Shown: one piece after another, positions 1 through 6,491 of the stretch
Layout: each line of letters opens with the position of its first letter
Numbering within the stretch: the stretch's first letter is position 1
Source of the DNA: Euryarchaeota archaeon UBA242
Lineage (GTDB): Archaea; Thermoplasmatota; Poseidoniia; Poseidoniales; Poseidoniaceae
Assembly: GCA_002499015.1 (NCBI GenBank)
Contig: DAJY01000084.1
Span: 5,698-13,282, forward strand
Direction of reading: 5' to 3'
DNA length: 7,585 nt
Notes under the pieces: generated by a model
What the model was told of the DNA's origin: nothing
Database searches by the model: none
The model's input: the letters and a program-made list of their open reading frames with translations, nothing else
Made by a program: the position numbers and the translations under genes

Positions 1-3000
1 CAAACTGGTAATCAAGGTTGTATGGATGCCAATGATGCAGATGATTGGTACGAGGTAACAATCACTTCAGGAAAAGATGTTGATGTTGAATTAGTAGTTC
101 CAGCAGGTACTGATTTCGACTTGTATCTGATTGATGGGAGTGGTAATATTATCGATAGTTCGGTCATCAGTGACCCATTGGAGAAAGTTTCCACTCTTGG
201 AACTTCACTCTCAGGAATTGCAGGTTCATTTAACATTCAATTGACAGTTTGGTCTGGAGATGGTCAATACACACTGCGTACTTGGACCAATGATACCCCT
301 CCAATGCCAGACTTAACCATCTCAAATGTTGTTGGCCCTAGTGTCGGTCAAGCAGGACAAACTATCGATGTCAATTACACAGTTTCCAATGAATGGAATG
401 GTTCGAGTGGTGCCTTTGATAGCGTATTTATCCTCTCCGCAGATCAGACCTACGGTTGGGGTGATGTGATAATTTCACAAACCCAAAGTGAAAACGACCT
501 CGCTGAAAACAGTAGTAGAAACATGACGTCTCAAGTGATTATTCCGAGCAATACCGATAATGGAACATATTATTGGATTGTGTGGGCTGATGCATATAAT
601 AATGTGACTGAAAAAAACGATTCGAATAACAACGATGCTTCTGTAAATCAAATGTTAATTGGTCAGTCTTGCCAAGATAGACATCCAAATGGATTAGATG
701 ATGCTGGACTTGGTAGTGATGCGCCTAACAATACAAATTCGGTTGTTGCCCCATTAGGAAATAACGTTACTTCACAATACACTGGATGTATTGACGGGCT
801 TGATGCCAACGATGTGTTCTCCTTTGACGTACCGGCAAACCATTCGATTGAAATTGAAATTACTCGTCATAAAAGTTCAATGCTCGATGCTGAATTAACT
901 CTCGCAAATAATATCGTTGACAGTGGATTCGGATGGGGCAATAATACTCTGAAAGCAACAACTTTGGGAACTATTTTTGATGGAACTGGAGGCACTTATT
1001 TCGTCAACATGTCCAGTACTGGAGATGCTGTCGATTGGACAATGTATGTTTGGACCAACTATTCCACCCCGCTGCCCGACCTGATCATCAGTGAAGTTTC
1101 AGGACCGCTTAACGCGGCTGCTGGTAATACGGTTTCAGTTGATGTAGTGGTCAATAATACTGGCACTTCCGGCGCCCTATCGCCACTTGTTTCAGTGTTC
1201 TTATCAGTCGATGACGAATTTGCTGACCATGATATTGAAATCGGTAATATAAGCGCTGGTTTCATTGATGTAAATCAATCACAACTGGTACAAATTCAGG
1301 CCACAATACCCGCTGGACTACAAGGAGGAAATTATTCTCTCATCGCAGTAGTTGATCACAAAGAACAAATTATTGAGAAAACTGAAGATAATAATATTAA
1401 TTTTGCAATTGAGCAATTATTAGTAGATACCATGGCAACATCTTGTTCAAGCCAAGATGATGCTGCAAGTGGAAGTGATGTTGGCGCTGTTATGGCATCT
1501 TCATACGATTTGGGAAGTGATACTTCAATCACAATAACAGGCTGCATTGATCAAGGTGTTGATGATGAAGATTGGTATAAGATTACACTCACACCTGGCC
1601 TTAATCTAACAGTGATTATGATAAATGCACCAGATTCCGATTTCGATGTATATCTAAGAGATGATGCGGGTGAGTGGTTTGATCGCCCTTGGTCGGGTGG
1701 CTCCGTTGATGAAGAGGTTACAACTATTGGCGACCCTAATTTTGAAGGCAGTGGTGGTATTTTCTATATCAGCGTAGAGGCTTACAGTGGTGTTGGGATA
1801 TATACGCTGATTATTGAAACCGAAGGAGTTGACCCAGACACTTTCAGTTGCGGTCAACAAAATGATTTGAATTTGGGCCAAGATGCGCCTGCTTCTTCCG
1901 GTATTGTGTTGGGTGATGACCCGACTATCAACGGTCAAGGTTGTATGAGCGGCACAGATGAATCAGACTCCTACTCCTTTACTATAACACAAAATTCCAA
2001 TACAGAGGTTACATTCAATGCTAATTCTGACCTAGCATTTGTGGCTTGGATTGAAGATCCTTCTGGAAATATTCTAAACCAAGTAGATAATACAACTTTT
2101 GGAACTCTATTCACAACAATGGATAGCGAAAACGAAGGAATTCAACAAACCTACAAAATCATAGTTGAATCGAATGGTGATGTCGGATTATACAATATTT
2201 CAATCACCGATATGGGGTCTGCTCCAGCAGACCTAGTCATTGATTCTTTAATTTGTCCAATCGACCATACCAGTGGTAGTGAAGTTCAATTTTCATGGCA
2301 ACTGACCAATTTGAGAGGACCTGCTGAAGGTGCTTCAATTACCGTTCACTTGGATATGTTAAATGAAGTTGGTGAAGATGTTATGCGCATGTTTACTTCA
2401 AGTGTTATTGTCTCAGGACAGTACAATATCACTGCATTTGATGCCCGTTCAGAATTCTTCAACACGCCTGATGAATTGACGACTGGGAATTATTCTTGTC
2501 GCCTTACAATAGATGTTAATGATTCGGTTATAGAAAGTAATGAATCGAATAATATGATGATTGGAAATACATTCTTCATCCAAAACGAAGATGAATTATG
2601 GGCTAATGATGTTGACAGAGATGGATACAATACAACCGACACAGGTGATGGTTTAGTTGATGACTGTCCAACATCATATGGAGAGTCAACTATTGACAGA
2701 TATGGATGTGCTGATGTTGATGGAGATGGTGTTTCAAATCTCAATGACCTTTGGCCACTTGATGCAAGTCAAGCAGTTGATAGCGATGGTGATAGTTATG
2801 GCGACAATACCGATGGTACGAATGGAGATTATTGTCCTAATGTGCCTGGAACTGCCAACGGTGATGGTGGACAAGGCTGTCCGGTTGCTATAGTGGATAG
2901 TGATTCTGATGGAGTCATAGATCAAAATGATCTTTGTCCAAATAGCATAGCTGGAATTACTGTTGATGAAGACGGTTGTGAAATTGATAATTCAGCAACC

Positions 3001-3459
3001 AATAATACGACTAACGATACTGGTAATCAAAATACCAATACTACTGACAATGGTACAATAAACCAGGGTAATAATGGAAATAATGAGGTCGACGATACTG
3101 ATGATGGTGAAGGAGACGCTGCTTCAAGTTCAGTTTTAGGCCTATCACCTACAATTATAGGAGGTTTGGTTGGCCTAGTGTTGGTATTATTGCTAATACT
3201 TGGATTCACTATGCGTGGCGGAAATAAAAATTCAGGTGACGAGATTTATGTCAATTCACAATTTGCAGCACAAGACTTGGCATATGCTGGCTATGGCCAA
3301 CAACAAGTCGTAGCACAAGCCCCGGCGGTTGCCCTAGACCCTTCCATTACAGCAGAACAATTAGCATATGAACAGCAGTTGACCACCGCTGGATATCCTG
3401 CAGATTACGCACGTCAATATGCAGACCAGCACTTCCGACCTTGGCTAACTCAGAGATAA
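1..3459 (+). CDS. Giant modular surface protein (PPC/CARDB/TSP3, C-terminal membrane anchor), 5'-partial
   Basis: Probably an extracellular, membrane-anchored protein. The frame is open from base 1. The first ATG (22) sits inside a PPC motif (GC-MDANDADDWY) that recurs downstream as GCIDGLDANDVFSF and GCIDQGVDDEDWYKI, so it is internal and the real start lies outside the window. Modules in order: PPC (1 to ~290), CARDB (~307-660), PPC (~667-1065), CARDB (~1075-1430), PPC (~1441-1825), PPC (~1846-2215), CARDB (~2224-2580), four Asp-rich thrombospondin type 3 repeats (~2605-2985), an N/T/D-rich linker (~2986-3132), one membrane helix (~3148-3213), then a positive stop-transfer (RGGNK) and an ~80-residue Q/A/Y-rich tail. 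I count about 31 N-x-S/T sequons, so heavy N-glycosylation is likely. PPC and CARDB modules often accompany secreted peptidases, but no catalytic domain is visible here. It could be a protease, adhesin or scaffold; the missing N-terminus would decide. Domain calls are by eye. Confidence 0.9.
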   Translation, partial: QTGNQGCMDANDADDWYEVTITSGKDVDVELVVPAGTDFDLYLIDGSGNIIDSSVISDPLEKVSTLGTSLSGIAGSFNIQLTVWSGDGQYTLRTWTNDTPPMPDLTISNVVGPSVGQAGQTIDVNYTVSNEWNGSSGAFDSVFILSADQTYGWGDVIISQTQSENDLAENSSRNMTSQVIIPSNTDNGTYYWIVWADAYNNVTEKNDSNNNDASVNQMLIGQSCQDRHPNGLDDAGLGSDAPNNTNSVVAPLGNNVTSQYTGCIDGLDANDVFSFDVPANHSIEIEITRHKSSMLDAELTLANNIVDSGFGWGNNTLKATTLGTIFDGTGGTYFVNMSSTGDAVDWTMYVWTNYSTPLPDLIISEVSGPLNAAAGNTVSVDVVVNNTGTSGALSPLVSVFLSVDDEFADHDIEIGNISAGFIDVNQSQLVQIQATIPAGLQGGNYSLIAVVDHKEQIIEKTEDNNINFAIEQLLVDTMATSCSSQDDAASGSDVGAVMASSYDLGSDTSITITGCIDQGVDDEDWYKITLTPGLNLTVIMINAPDSDFDVYLRDDAGEWFDRPWSGGSVDEEVTTIGDPNFEGSGGIFYISVEAYSGVGIYTLIIETEGVDPDTFSCGQQNDLNLGQDAPASSGIVLGDDPTINGQGCMSGTDESDSYSFTITQNSNTEVTFNANSDLAFVAWIEDPSGNILNQVDNTTFGTLFTTMDSENEGIQQTYKIIVESNGDVGLYNISITDMGSAPADLVIDSLICPIDHTSGSEVQFSWQLTNLRGPAEGASITVHLDMLNEVGEDVMRMFTSSVIVSGQYNITAFDARSEFFNTPDELTTGNYSCRLTIDVNDSVIESNESNNMMIGNTFFIQNEDELWANDVDRDGYNTTDTGDGLVDDCPTSYGESTIDRYGCADVDGDGVSNLNDLWPLDASQAVDSDGDSYGDNTDGTNGDYCPNVPGTANGDGGQGCPVAIVDSDSDGVIDQNDLCPNSIAGITVDEDGCEIDNSATNNTTNDTGNQNTNTTDNGTINQGNNGNNEVDDTDDGEGDAASSSVLGLSPTIIGGLVGLVLVLLLILGFTMRGGNKNSGDEIYVNSQFAAQDLAYAGYGQQQVVAQAPAVALDPSITAEQLAYEQQLTTAGYPADYARQYADQHFRPWLTQR
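2605..2985 (+). repeat. Thrombospondin type 3-like calcium-binding repeats in the surface protein
   Basis: Four Asp-rich repeats of the D-x-D-x-D-G type are visible within the large surface protein: DVDRDGYNTTDTGDG ending in DCP, DVDGDGVSNLNDLWP, DSDGDSYGDNTDG ending in YCP, and DSDSDGVIDQNDLCP. Each pairs a calcium-loop-like acidic stretch with a CP or WP motif. Family knowledge: such repeats bind Ca2+ and form a stiff rod. Here they sit between the globular modules and the glycosylation-type linker, so they probably act as a calcium-dependent stalk that holds the PPC/CARDB part away from the membrane. The second repeat has W in place of C before P, and so lacks the cysteine. Confidence 0.8.
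3133..3456 (+). other. Membrane anchor and Q/A/Y-rich cytoplasmic tail of the surface protein
   Basis: A single hydrophobic helix (about 22 residues, rich in G, L, V and I, ~3148-3213) is followed by R-G-G-N-K, which predicts N-outside, C-inside topology. The tail of about 80 residues has a Q/A/Y-rich first half and a denser second half beginning DPSITAEQLAYEQQL and ending HFRPWLTQR. The second half is spaced like one or two short amphipathic helices (YEQQL, GYPADYARQYADQHF). This is not an LPXTG sortase signal or a PGF-CTERM archaeosortase signal, both of which lack a long tail after the hydrophobic segment. Function of the tail is unknown. Confidence 0.7.
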
Positions 3460-3514
3460 AAGTTGTAGTTGAACAAGGCAAATGCTCATGTGCTTGTGAC
3501 CTTTGGAATCCTCT

Positions 3515-3997
3515 ATGCAGTGCCTAATGGAGACTAGTGCGGGGAAAATTACGATTGAACTTTACGATAAAGAAGCACCGGATACCGTTGCTAATTTCGT
3601 AAAATTAGTTAACATGAATTTCTATGATGGCCTTCACTTTCATCGCGTTATTGAAAATTTTATGATTCAAGGCGGATGCCCACATTCCAAAGACCCAATG
3701 TCTCGCCGTGCTGGAACCGGAGGACCTGGTTGGCAAATTCCTTGTGAAAAAGGCGCTTTGAATCTAAAGCACAATGTTCCTGGAATCTTTTCAATGGCAA
3801 ACTCAGGACCAAATTCAGGTGGCTCTCAATTCTTTTTGACAACTGTAGATACCCCGTGGCTAGATGGAAATCATGCTGTTTTCGGAAGGGTTAGTGAAGG
3901 AATGGATGTTGTTTCTGCAATTGAAAACTGCCGTAAAATGGCTGGTGACAGACCTTCACAGCCACAACAAATAGTTCGCTGTTCAATCGTTGAATGA
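3515..3997 (+). CDS. Cyclophilin-type peptidyl-prolyl cis-trans isomerase
   Basis: Catalyses cis-trans isomerisation of X-Pro bonds in folding proteins. No signal peptide is present, so it should be cytosolic. The 160-residue product is a single cyclophilin domain. All classical active-site residues are visible: R44, F49 and Q52 in FHRVIENFMIQGG, A95-N96 and Q105/F107 in FSMANSGPNSGGSQFF, W115 and H120 in WLDGNHAVFG. These correspond to human CypA R55, F60, Q63, A101-N102, Q111/F113, W121 and H126. A loop CPHSKDPMSRRAGTGGPG follows the first motif, as in many short prokaryotic cyclophilins. Start: ATG 3515 gives an N-terminus (MQCLMETSAGKITIELY) that runs straight into the first beta strand; a TTG at 3503 or ATG at 3527 are alternatives, and the ribosome-binding site is weak (GGA at 3505). 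It lies 55 nt after the surface protein and 10 nt before the isoaspartyl peptidase gene, with which it probably shares a transcript. Confidence 0.94.
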   Translation: MQCLMETSAGKITIELYDKEAPDTVANFVKLVNMNFYDGLHFHRVIENFMIQGGCPHSKDPMSRRAGTGGPGWQIPCEKGALNLKHNVPGIFSMANSGPNSGGSQFFLTTVDTPWLDGNHAVFGRVSEGMDVVSAIENCRKMAGDRPSQPQQIVRCSIVE

Positions 3998-4001
3998 GGT
4001 G
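3996..4001 (+). promoter_or_regulatory. Ribosome-binding site GAGGTG of the isoaspartyl peptidase gene
   Basis: GAGGTG matches the anti-SD of archaeal and bacterial 16S rRNA (CACCUC) and lies six bases before ATG 4008. It overlaps the last two bases of the cyclophilin TGA stop (3995-3997). The position selects ATG 4008 over the in-frame TTG at 3990, and suggests that ribosomes finishing the cyclophilin gene re-initiate on the next one. Confidence 0.75.
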
Positions 4002-4007
4002 TTTTCA

Positions 4008-5003
4008 ATGGCCATTCTTGCACTACATGGTGGTGCGGGTGGAGATGGGCCTTGGCGCGGACTTACCGATTTAGACCCAAGGCGATTACAATGTTTGGAG
4101 AATGTTCTTTCTCTAATTGGTGCTAAACTACAAAGTGGTCAATTAAATGCATTAGATGCGGTGACTTTGGCCGTAGAAATGATGGAAGATGAAGAACTGT
4201 ATAATGCGGGTAGAGGTTCTGTTATCGCTGCTAACGGCAATGTGACGATGGATGCGAGCATTATGCGTGGATGTGATGGTGCTGCTGGCTCTGTTGTAAA
4301 TGTCAAAAGAATTAGGCATCCGATTAGGGCTGCTAATTTGTTATTGCATCAGGGCTGGCCAGTGATGCTAAACTCTGATGCTGCAGATATTTTTGCAATA
4401 AAAAATGGTGTTGAAGAAGTGGAACAGTCTTGGCTAATTACCGATTTGCGTAAGGCTCAATGGCAAAAATGGCGAGATAGCAAGGGAAGGCCTGGTTCAA
4501 CCGATGAAGACGATTCTGCCGTATTAGATCACGATATTGATTTAGAAACCCAAGATGGAATGGGAACTGTTGGCGCTGTTGCCCTAGATAGTCAAGGACG
4601 ACTTGCAGCAGCAACATCAACTGGTGGGATGACCGGTAAACCAGATGGTAGAATTGGCGATACTGCAATCATTGGTGCTGGAACTTGGTGTGATAATGAT
4701 GTCGCGGTTTCTTGCACAGGTGTAGGAGAGGCATTCATTCGCACATGTGCAGCACATGAAGTTTCAAATCAATTACAAAAATTAATAATTTGTGGTCAAG
4801 ATAATCCATTGCTTAATGCCGTAAATAACGTTTTGGAATTAGTTGCACCCCTCGAGGGCAGGGGTGGAATTATTGCAATTTCAAAACAAGGTGAAGTAGT
4901 ACTTCCATTCCAAACCATGTTGATGTATCGCGGATATTTCAAGGATGGGGAAATCAAGACTGGAATCGGGCCAGAACAATATGATTTTCCTCACCCGAAT
5001 TGA
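4008..5003 (+). CDS. iaaA: Isoaspartyl peptidase / L-asparaginase (Ntn-hydrolase, Asparaginase_2 family)
   Basis: Hydrolyses isoaspartyl (beta-aspartyl) dipeptides and, in many members, L-asparagine. It clears isoaspartate left by protein ageing. Members are made as a precursor that cleaves itself before a threonine, which becomes the nucleophile. Here that residue is T187 in GMGTVGAVALD, predicting an alpha chain of 186 and a beta chain of 145 residues. Other family marks: HGGAGG at residues 7-12, NAGRGSVIAANGNVTMDAS, TSTGG (T205), GRIGD (R215, D218, matching E. coli EcAIII R207 and D210) and SCTGVGE (T237-G238). The acidic segment DEDDSAVLDHDIDLE just before the cleavage site fits the poorly ordered linker usual at the alpha-chain end. 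The 331-residue length is normal. Near the C-terminus, FQTMLMYRG replaces the commoner FNTEGMYRG, a minor divergence. Start ATG 4008 is supported by the GAGGTG site and by the family N-terminus. Likely co-transcribed with the cyclophilin. Substrate preference cannot be read from sequence. Confidence 0.95.
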   Translation: MAILALHGGAGGDGPWRGLTDLDPRRLQCLENVLSLIGAKLQSGQLNALDAVTLAVEMMEDEELYNAGRGSVIAANGNVTMDASIMRGCDGAAGSVVNVKRIRHPIRAANLLLHQGWPVMLNSDAADIFAIKNGVEEVEQSWLITDLRKAQWQKWRDSKGRPGSTDEDDSAVLDHDIDLETQDGMGTVGAVALDSQGRLAAATSTGGMTGKPDGRIGDTAIIGAGTWCDNDVAVSCTGVGEAFIRTCAAHEVSNQLQKLIICGQDNPLLNAVNNVLELVAPLEGRGGIIAISKQGEVVLPFQTMLMYRGYFKDGEIKTGIGPEQYDFPHPN

Positions 5004-5022
5004 TTTTTAGAAATAATCTTTT
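5004..5022 (+). terminator. Possible T-rich archaeal terminator after the isoaspartyl peptidase gene
   Basis: Immediately after the TGA stop there is a T5 run (5004-5008) and a T4 run (5019-5022). Archaeal RNA polymerase commonly terminates at U-rich tracts without a hairpin, so this could end the cyclophilin-peptidase transcript. The same AT-rich stretch could equally hold a TATA element for the fumarase gene. Neither is proven. Confidence 0.3.
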
Positions 5023-5041
5023 GCAGATAATAGATTGTATT

Positions 5042-5060
5042 CTTCTCTCGTAGAGAGAAG
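5042..5060 (+). promoter_or_regulatory. Perfect 8-bp hairpin in the fumarase leader
   Basis: CTTCTCTC (5042-5049), a 3-nt spacer GTA, and GAGAGAAG (5053-5060) form an uninterrupted inverted repeat. It lies 39 nt after the isoaspartyl peptidase stop and 35 nt before the fumarase ATG. No T-run follows on the plus strand, so it does not look like a bacterial-type intrinsic terminator. It may be an RNA stem in the fumarase 5' leader, a regulator-binding palindrome, or a 3'-end-stabilising stem for the upstream transcript. Confidence 0.45.
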
Positions 5061-5094
5061 CAAGCCCTAATGGACAACCACCGTTACGGAAGGA

Positions 5095-5137
5095 CATGGG
5101 CGAGATGCGTATAGAAGCCGATACCATGGGCGAGATG
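5095..5137 (+). repeat. 13-nt direct repeat spanning the fumarase start
   Basis: CATGGGCGAGATG occurs at 5095-5107 and again at 5125-5137, exactly 30 nt apart, both in the same frame. It makes the protein begin MGEM-RIEADT-MGEM-EVPAD. The second copy is the conserved family segment (DTMGE-VPAD). The first copy covers the start codon and the alternative start at 5105. Confidence 0.8.
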
Positions 5138-6490
5138 GAAGTTCCTGCTGACCGATACTATGGTTGCCAAACCGCAAGGTCTCTGATTAATTTCGATATT
5201 GGTGAAGATACAATGCCCATCGCAGTTATTCGTGCCTTTGGAATTCTTAAACAGGCCGCCGCTAGGACAAACTTAGCATTAGGCCAACTTGAACCAGAGG
5301 TTGCAGATTTGATTATCGCTGCTGCCCAAGAAGTAATTGATGGCAAGTTAAACGACCATTTTCCTCTGCGCGTTTGGCAGACTGGAAGTGGTACACAATC
5401 CAATATGAATGCCAATGAAGTAATCGCTAATAGAGCGATTGAAATGGCTGGTGGAACTCTAGGTTCCAAAACACCAGTTCATCCAAACGACCATGTCAAT
5501 CGCGGTCAATCATCAAACGACACATTCCCTACAGCAATGCATATCTCAGCTGCTGAAGCATTCACACACGAACTATTACCAAATGTTCGTCTACTAAGAA
5601 ATGCATTGAATGAAAAAGCACAACAATGGGATGATATTGTTAAGATTGGAAGAACTCATCTGATGGATGCTGTTCCTTTGACACTCGGACAAGAAGTGTC
5701 TGGGTGGGTAGCACAACTCGATGCAAATCTGCGCCGCTTGGACTTTGCAATGGATGACTTGTTTGAACTAGCATTGGGTGGTACTGCGGTTGGAACTGGA
5801 CTAAACACCCACCCTCTATTCGCTCAGATGGTTGCTGATGAAATTGCAAATATCACTGGATTAACTTTCTGTAGTGCTGAAAATAAATTCGCTCAACTTG
5901 CAGCCCATGATGCAATCGTTGCTGCTTCAGGAGCACTCAACACTTTGGCGGTTTCATTGATGAAGATCGCTAATGATGTACGCTGGCTTGGCTCCGGTCC
6001 ACGTTGTGGGCTTGGAGAACTCGCTTTACCTGCCAATGAGCCTGGCTCCTCTATCATGCCTGGAAAGGTCAATCCAACACAAGCTGAAGCATTGACTATG
6101 GTTTGCGCTCAAGTAATGGGTAACCATACTGCAATCACAATCGGTGGAAGTCAAGGTAATTTCGAATTAAACGTATACAAGCCAATGATGATTCACAACT
6201 TGTTACACTCTGCTAGAATCTTATCTGATTCATGCCGAGCATTTACTACAAAGTGTGTTGAAGGTATGGAACCTGTTAGAGAAAACATTACTGCACATTT
6301 AGAAAATTCATTGATGTTGGTGACCGCCTTAAACAATCATATTGGATATGATAAATCTTCAAAGATTGCAAAATTAGCACATGAGAAAGGGACTACTCTG
6401 AGATCTGCTGCACTTGAATTGGGCTATCTAACCGAGGAAGAGTTTGATGCATGGGTTCGCCCAGAGCAAATGACTGGACCTAAGGCGTGA
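5096..6490 (+). CDS. fumC: Fumarate hydratase, class II
   Basis: Interconverts fumarate and L-malate in the TCA cycle. Class II fumarases are cytosolic, iron-free homotetramers of the aspartase/fumarase superfamily. The 464-residue product aligns along its whole length with E. coli FumC (467). Active-site elements: TGSGTQSNMNANEV (S98 and T100 at the same numbers as in E. coli), HPNDHVNRGQSSND, RTHLMDAVPLTLGQE (T187-H188, same numbers) and the mobile loop GSSIMPGKVNP with catalytic S319 (E. coli S318). The C-terminal FumaraseC_C part (GYDKSSKIAKLAHE to WVRPEQM) is complete. The exact QSNMN and GSSIMPGKVNP forms and the C-terminal domain argue for fumarase rather than aspartase. ATG 5096 gives the same N-terminal length as E. 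coli FumC; ATG 5105 is a possible alternative, as a GGAAGG (5088-5093) lies 11 nt before it but only 2 nt before 5096. The 92-nt leader with hairpin suggests separate transcription from the upstream pair. Confidence 0.96.
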   Translation: MGEMRIEADTMGEMEVPADRYYGCQTARSLINFDIGEDTMPIAVIRAFGILKQAAARTNLALGQLEPEVADLIIAAAQEVIDGKLNDHFPLRVWQTGSGTQSNMNANEVIANRAIEMAGGTLGSKTPVHPNDHVNRGQSSNDTFPTAMHISAAEAFTHELLPNVRLLRNALNEKAQQWDDIVKIGRTHLMDAVPLTLGQEVSGWVAQLDANLRRLDFAMDDLFELALGGTAVGTGLNTHPLFAQMVADEIANITGLTFCSAENKFAQLAAHDAIVAASGALNTLAVSLMKIANDVRWLGSGPRCGLGELALPANEPGSSIMPGKVNPTQAEALTMVCAQVMGNHTAITIGGSQGNFELNVYKPMMIHNLLHSARILSDSCRAFTTKCVEGMEPVRENITAHLENSLMLVTALNNHIGYDKSSKIAKLAHEKGTTLRSAALELGYLTEEEFDAWVRPEQMTGPKA

Positions 6491-6491
6491 T

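Noticed and set aside
1654..1938. Minus-strand open frame of 94 codons opposite PPC3-PPC4
   Set aside because: It is antisense to clear PPC-domain coding sequence with no homology signal or ribosome-binding site of note.
2657..2893. Plus-strand open frame of 78 codons inside the surface protein
   Set aside because: It is a shadow of the Asp-rich TSP3 repeats read in another frame. Its M/V/L-rich content comes from GAT/GGT repeats, and the main frame has clear domain homology.
3483..3498. Imperfect inverted repeat GCAAATGCTCATGTGC upstream of the cyclophilin
   Set aside because: The stem is interrupted by a mismatch and the loop would be only two bases. It cannot be told from chance.
3503..3514. 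TTG start for the cyclophilin
   Set aside because: It adds only four residues (MESS) beyond the family N-terminus, and ATG 3515 is nearby and in frame. It is kept as an alternative only.
3990..4007. TTG start for the isoaspartyl peptidase
   Set aside because: It would overlap the cyclophilin stop and place the GAGGTG site inside the coding region. ATG 4008 has correct spacing from that site and fits the family start (MAILALHGGAGG).
5042..5060. Reading the palindrome as a bacterial rho-independent terminator
   Set aside because: The stem is followed by CAAGCCCTAA, with no T-run, and the genome appears archaeal.
5158..5469. Minus-strand open frame of 103 codons opposite fumarase
   Set aside because: It lies wholly within the strongly conserved fumarase gene, has no recognisable domain, and is an antisense shadow.
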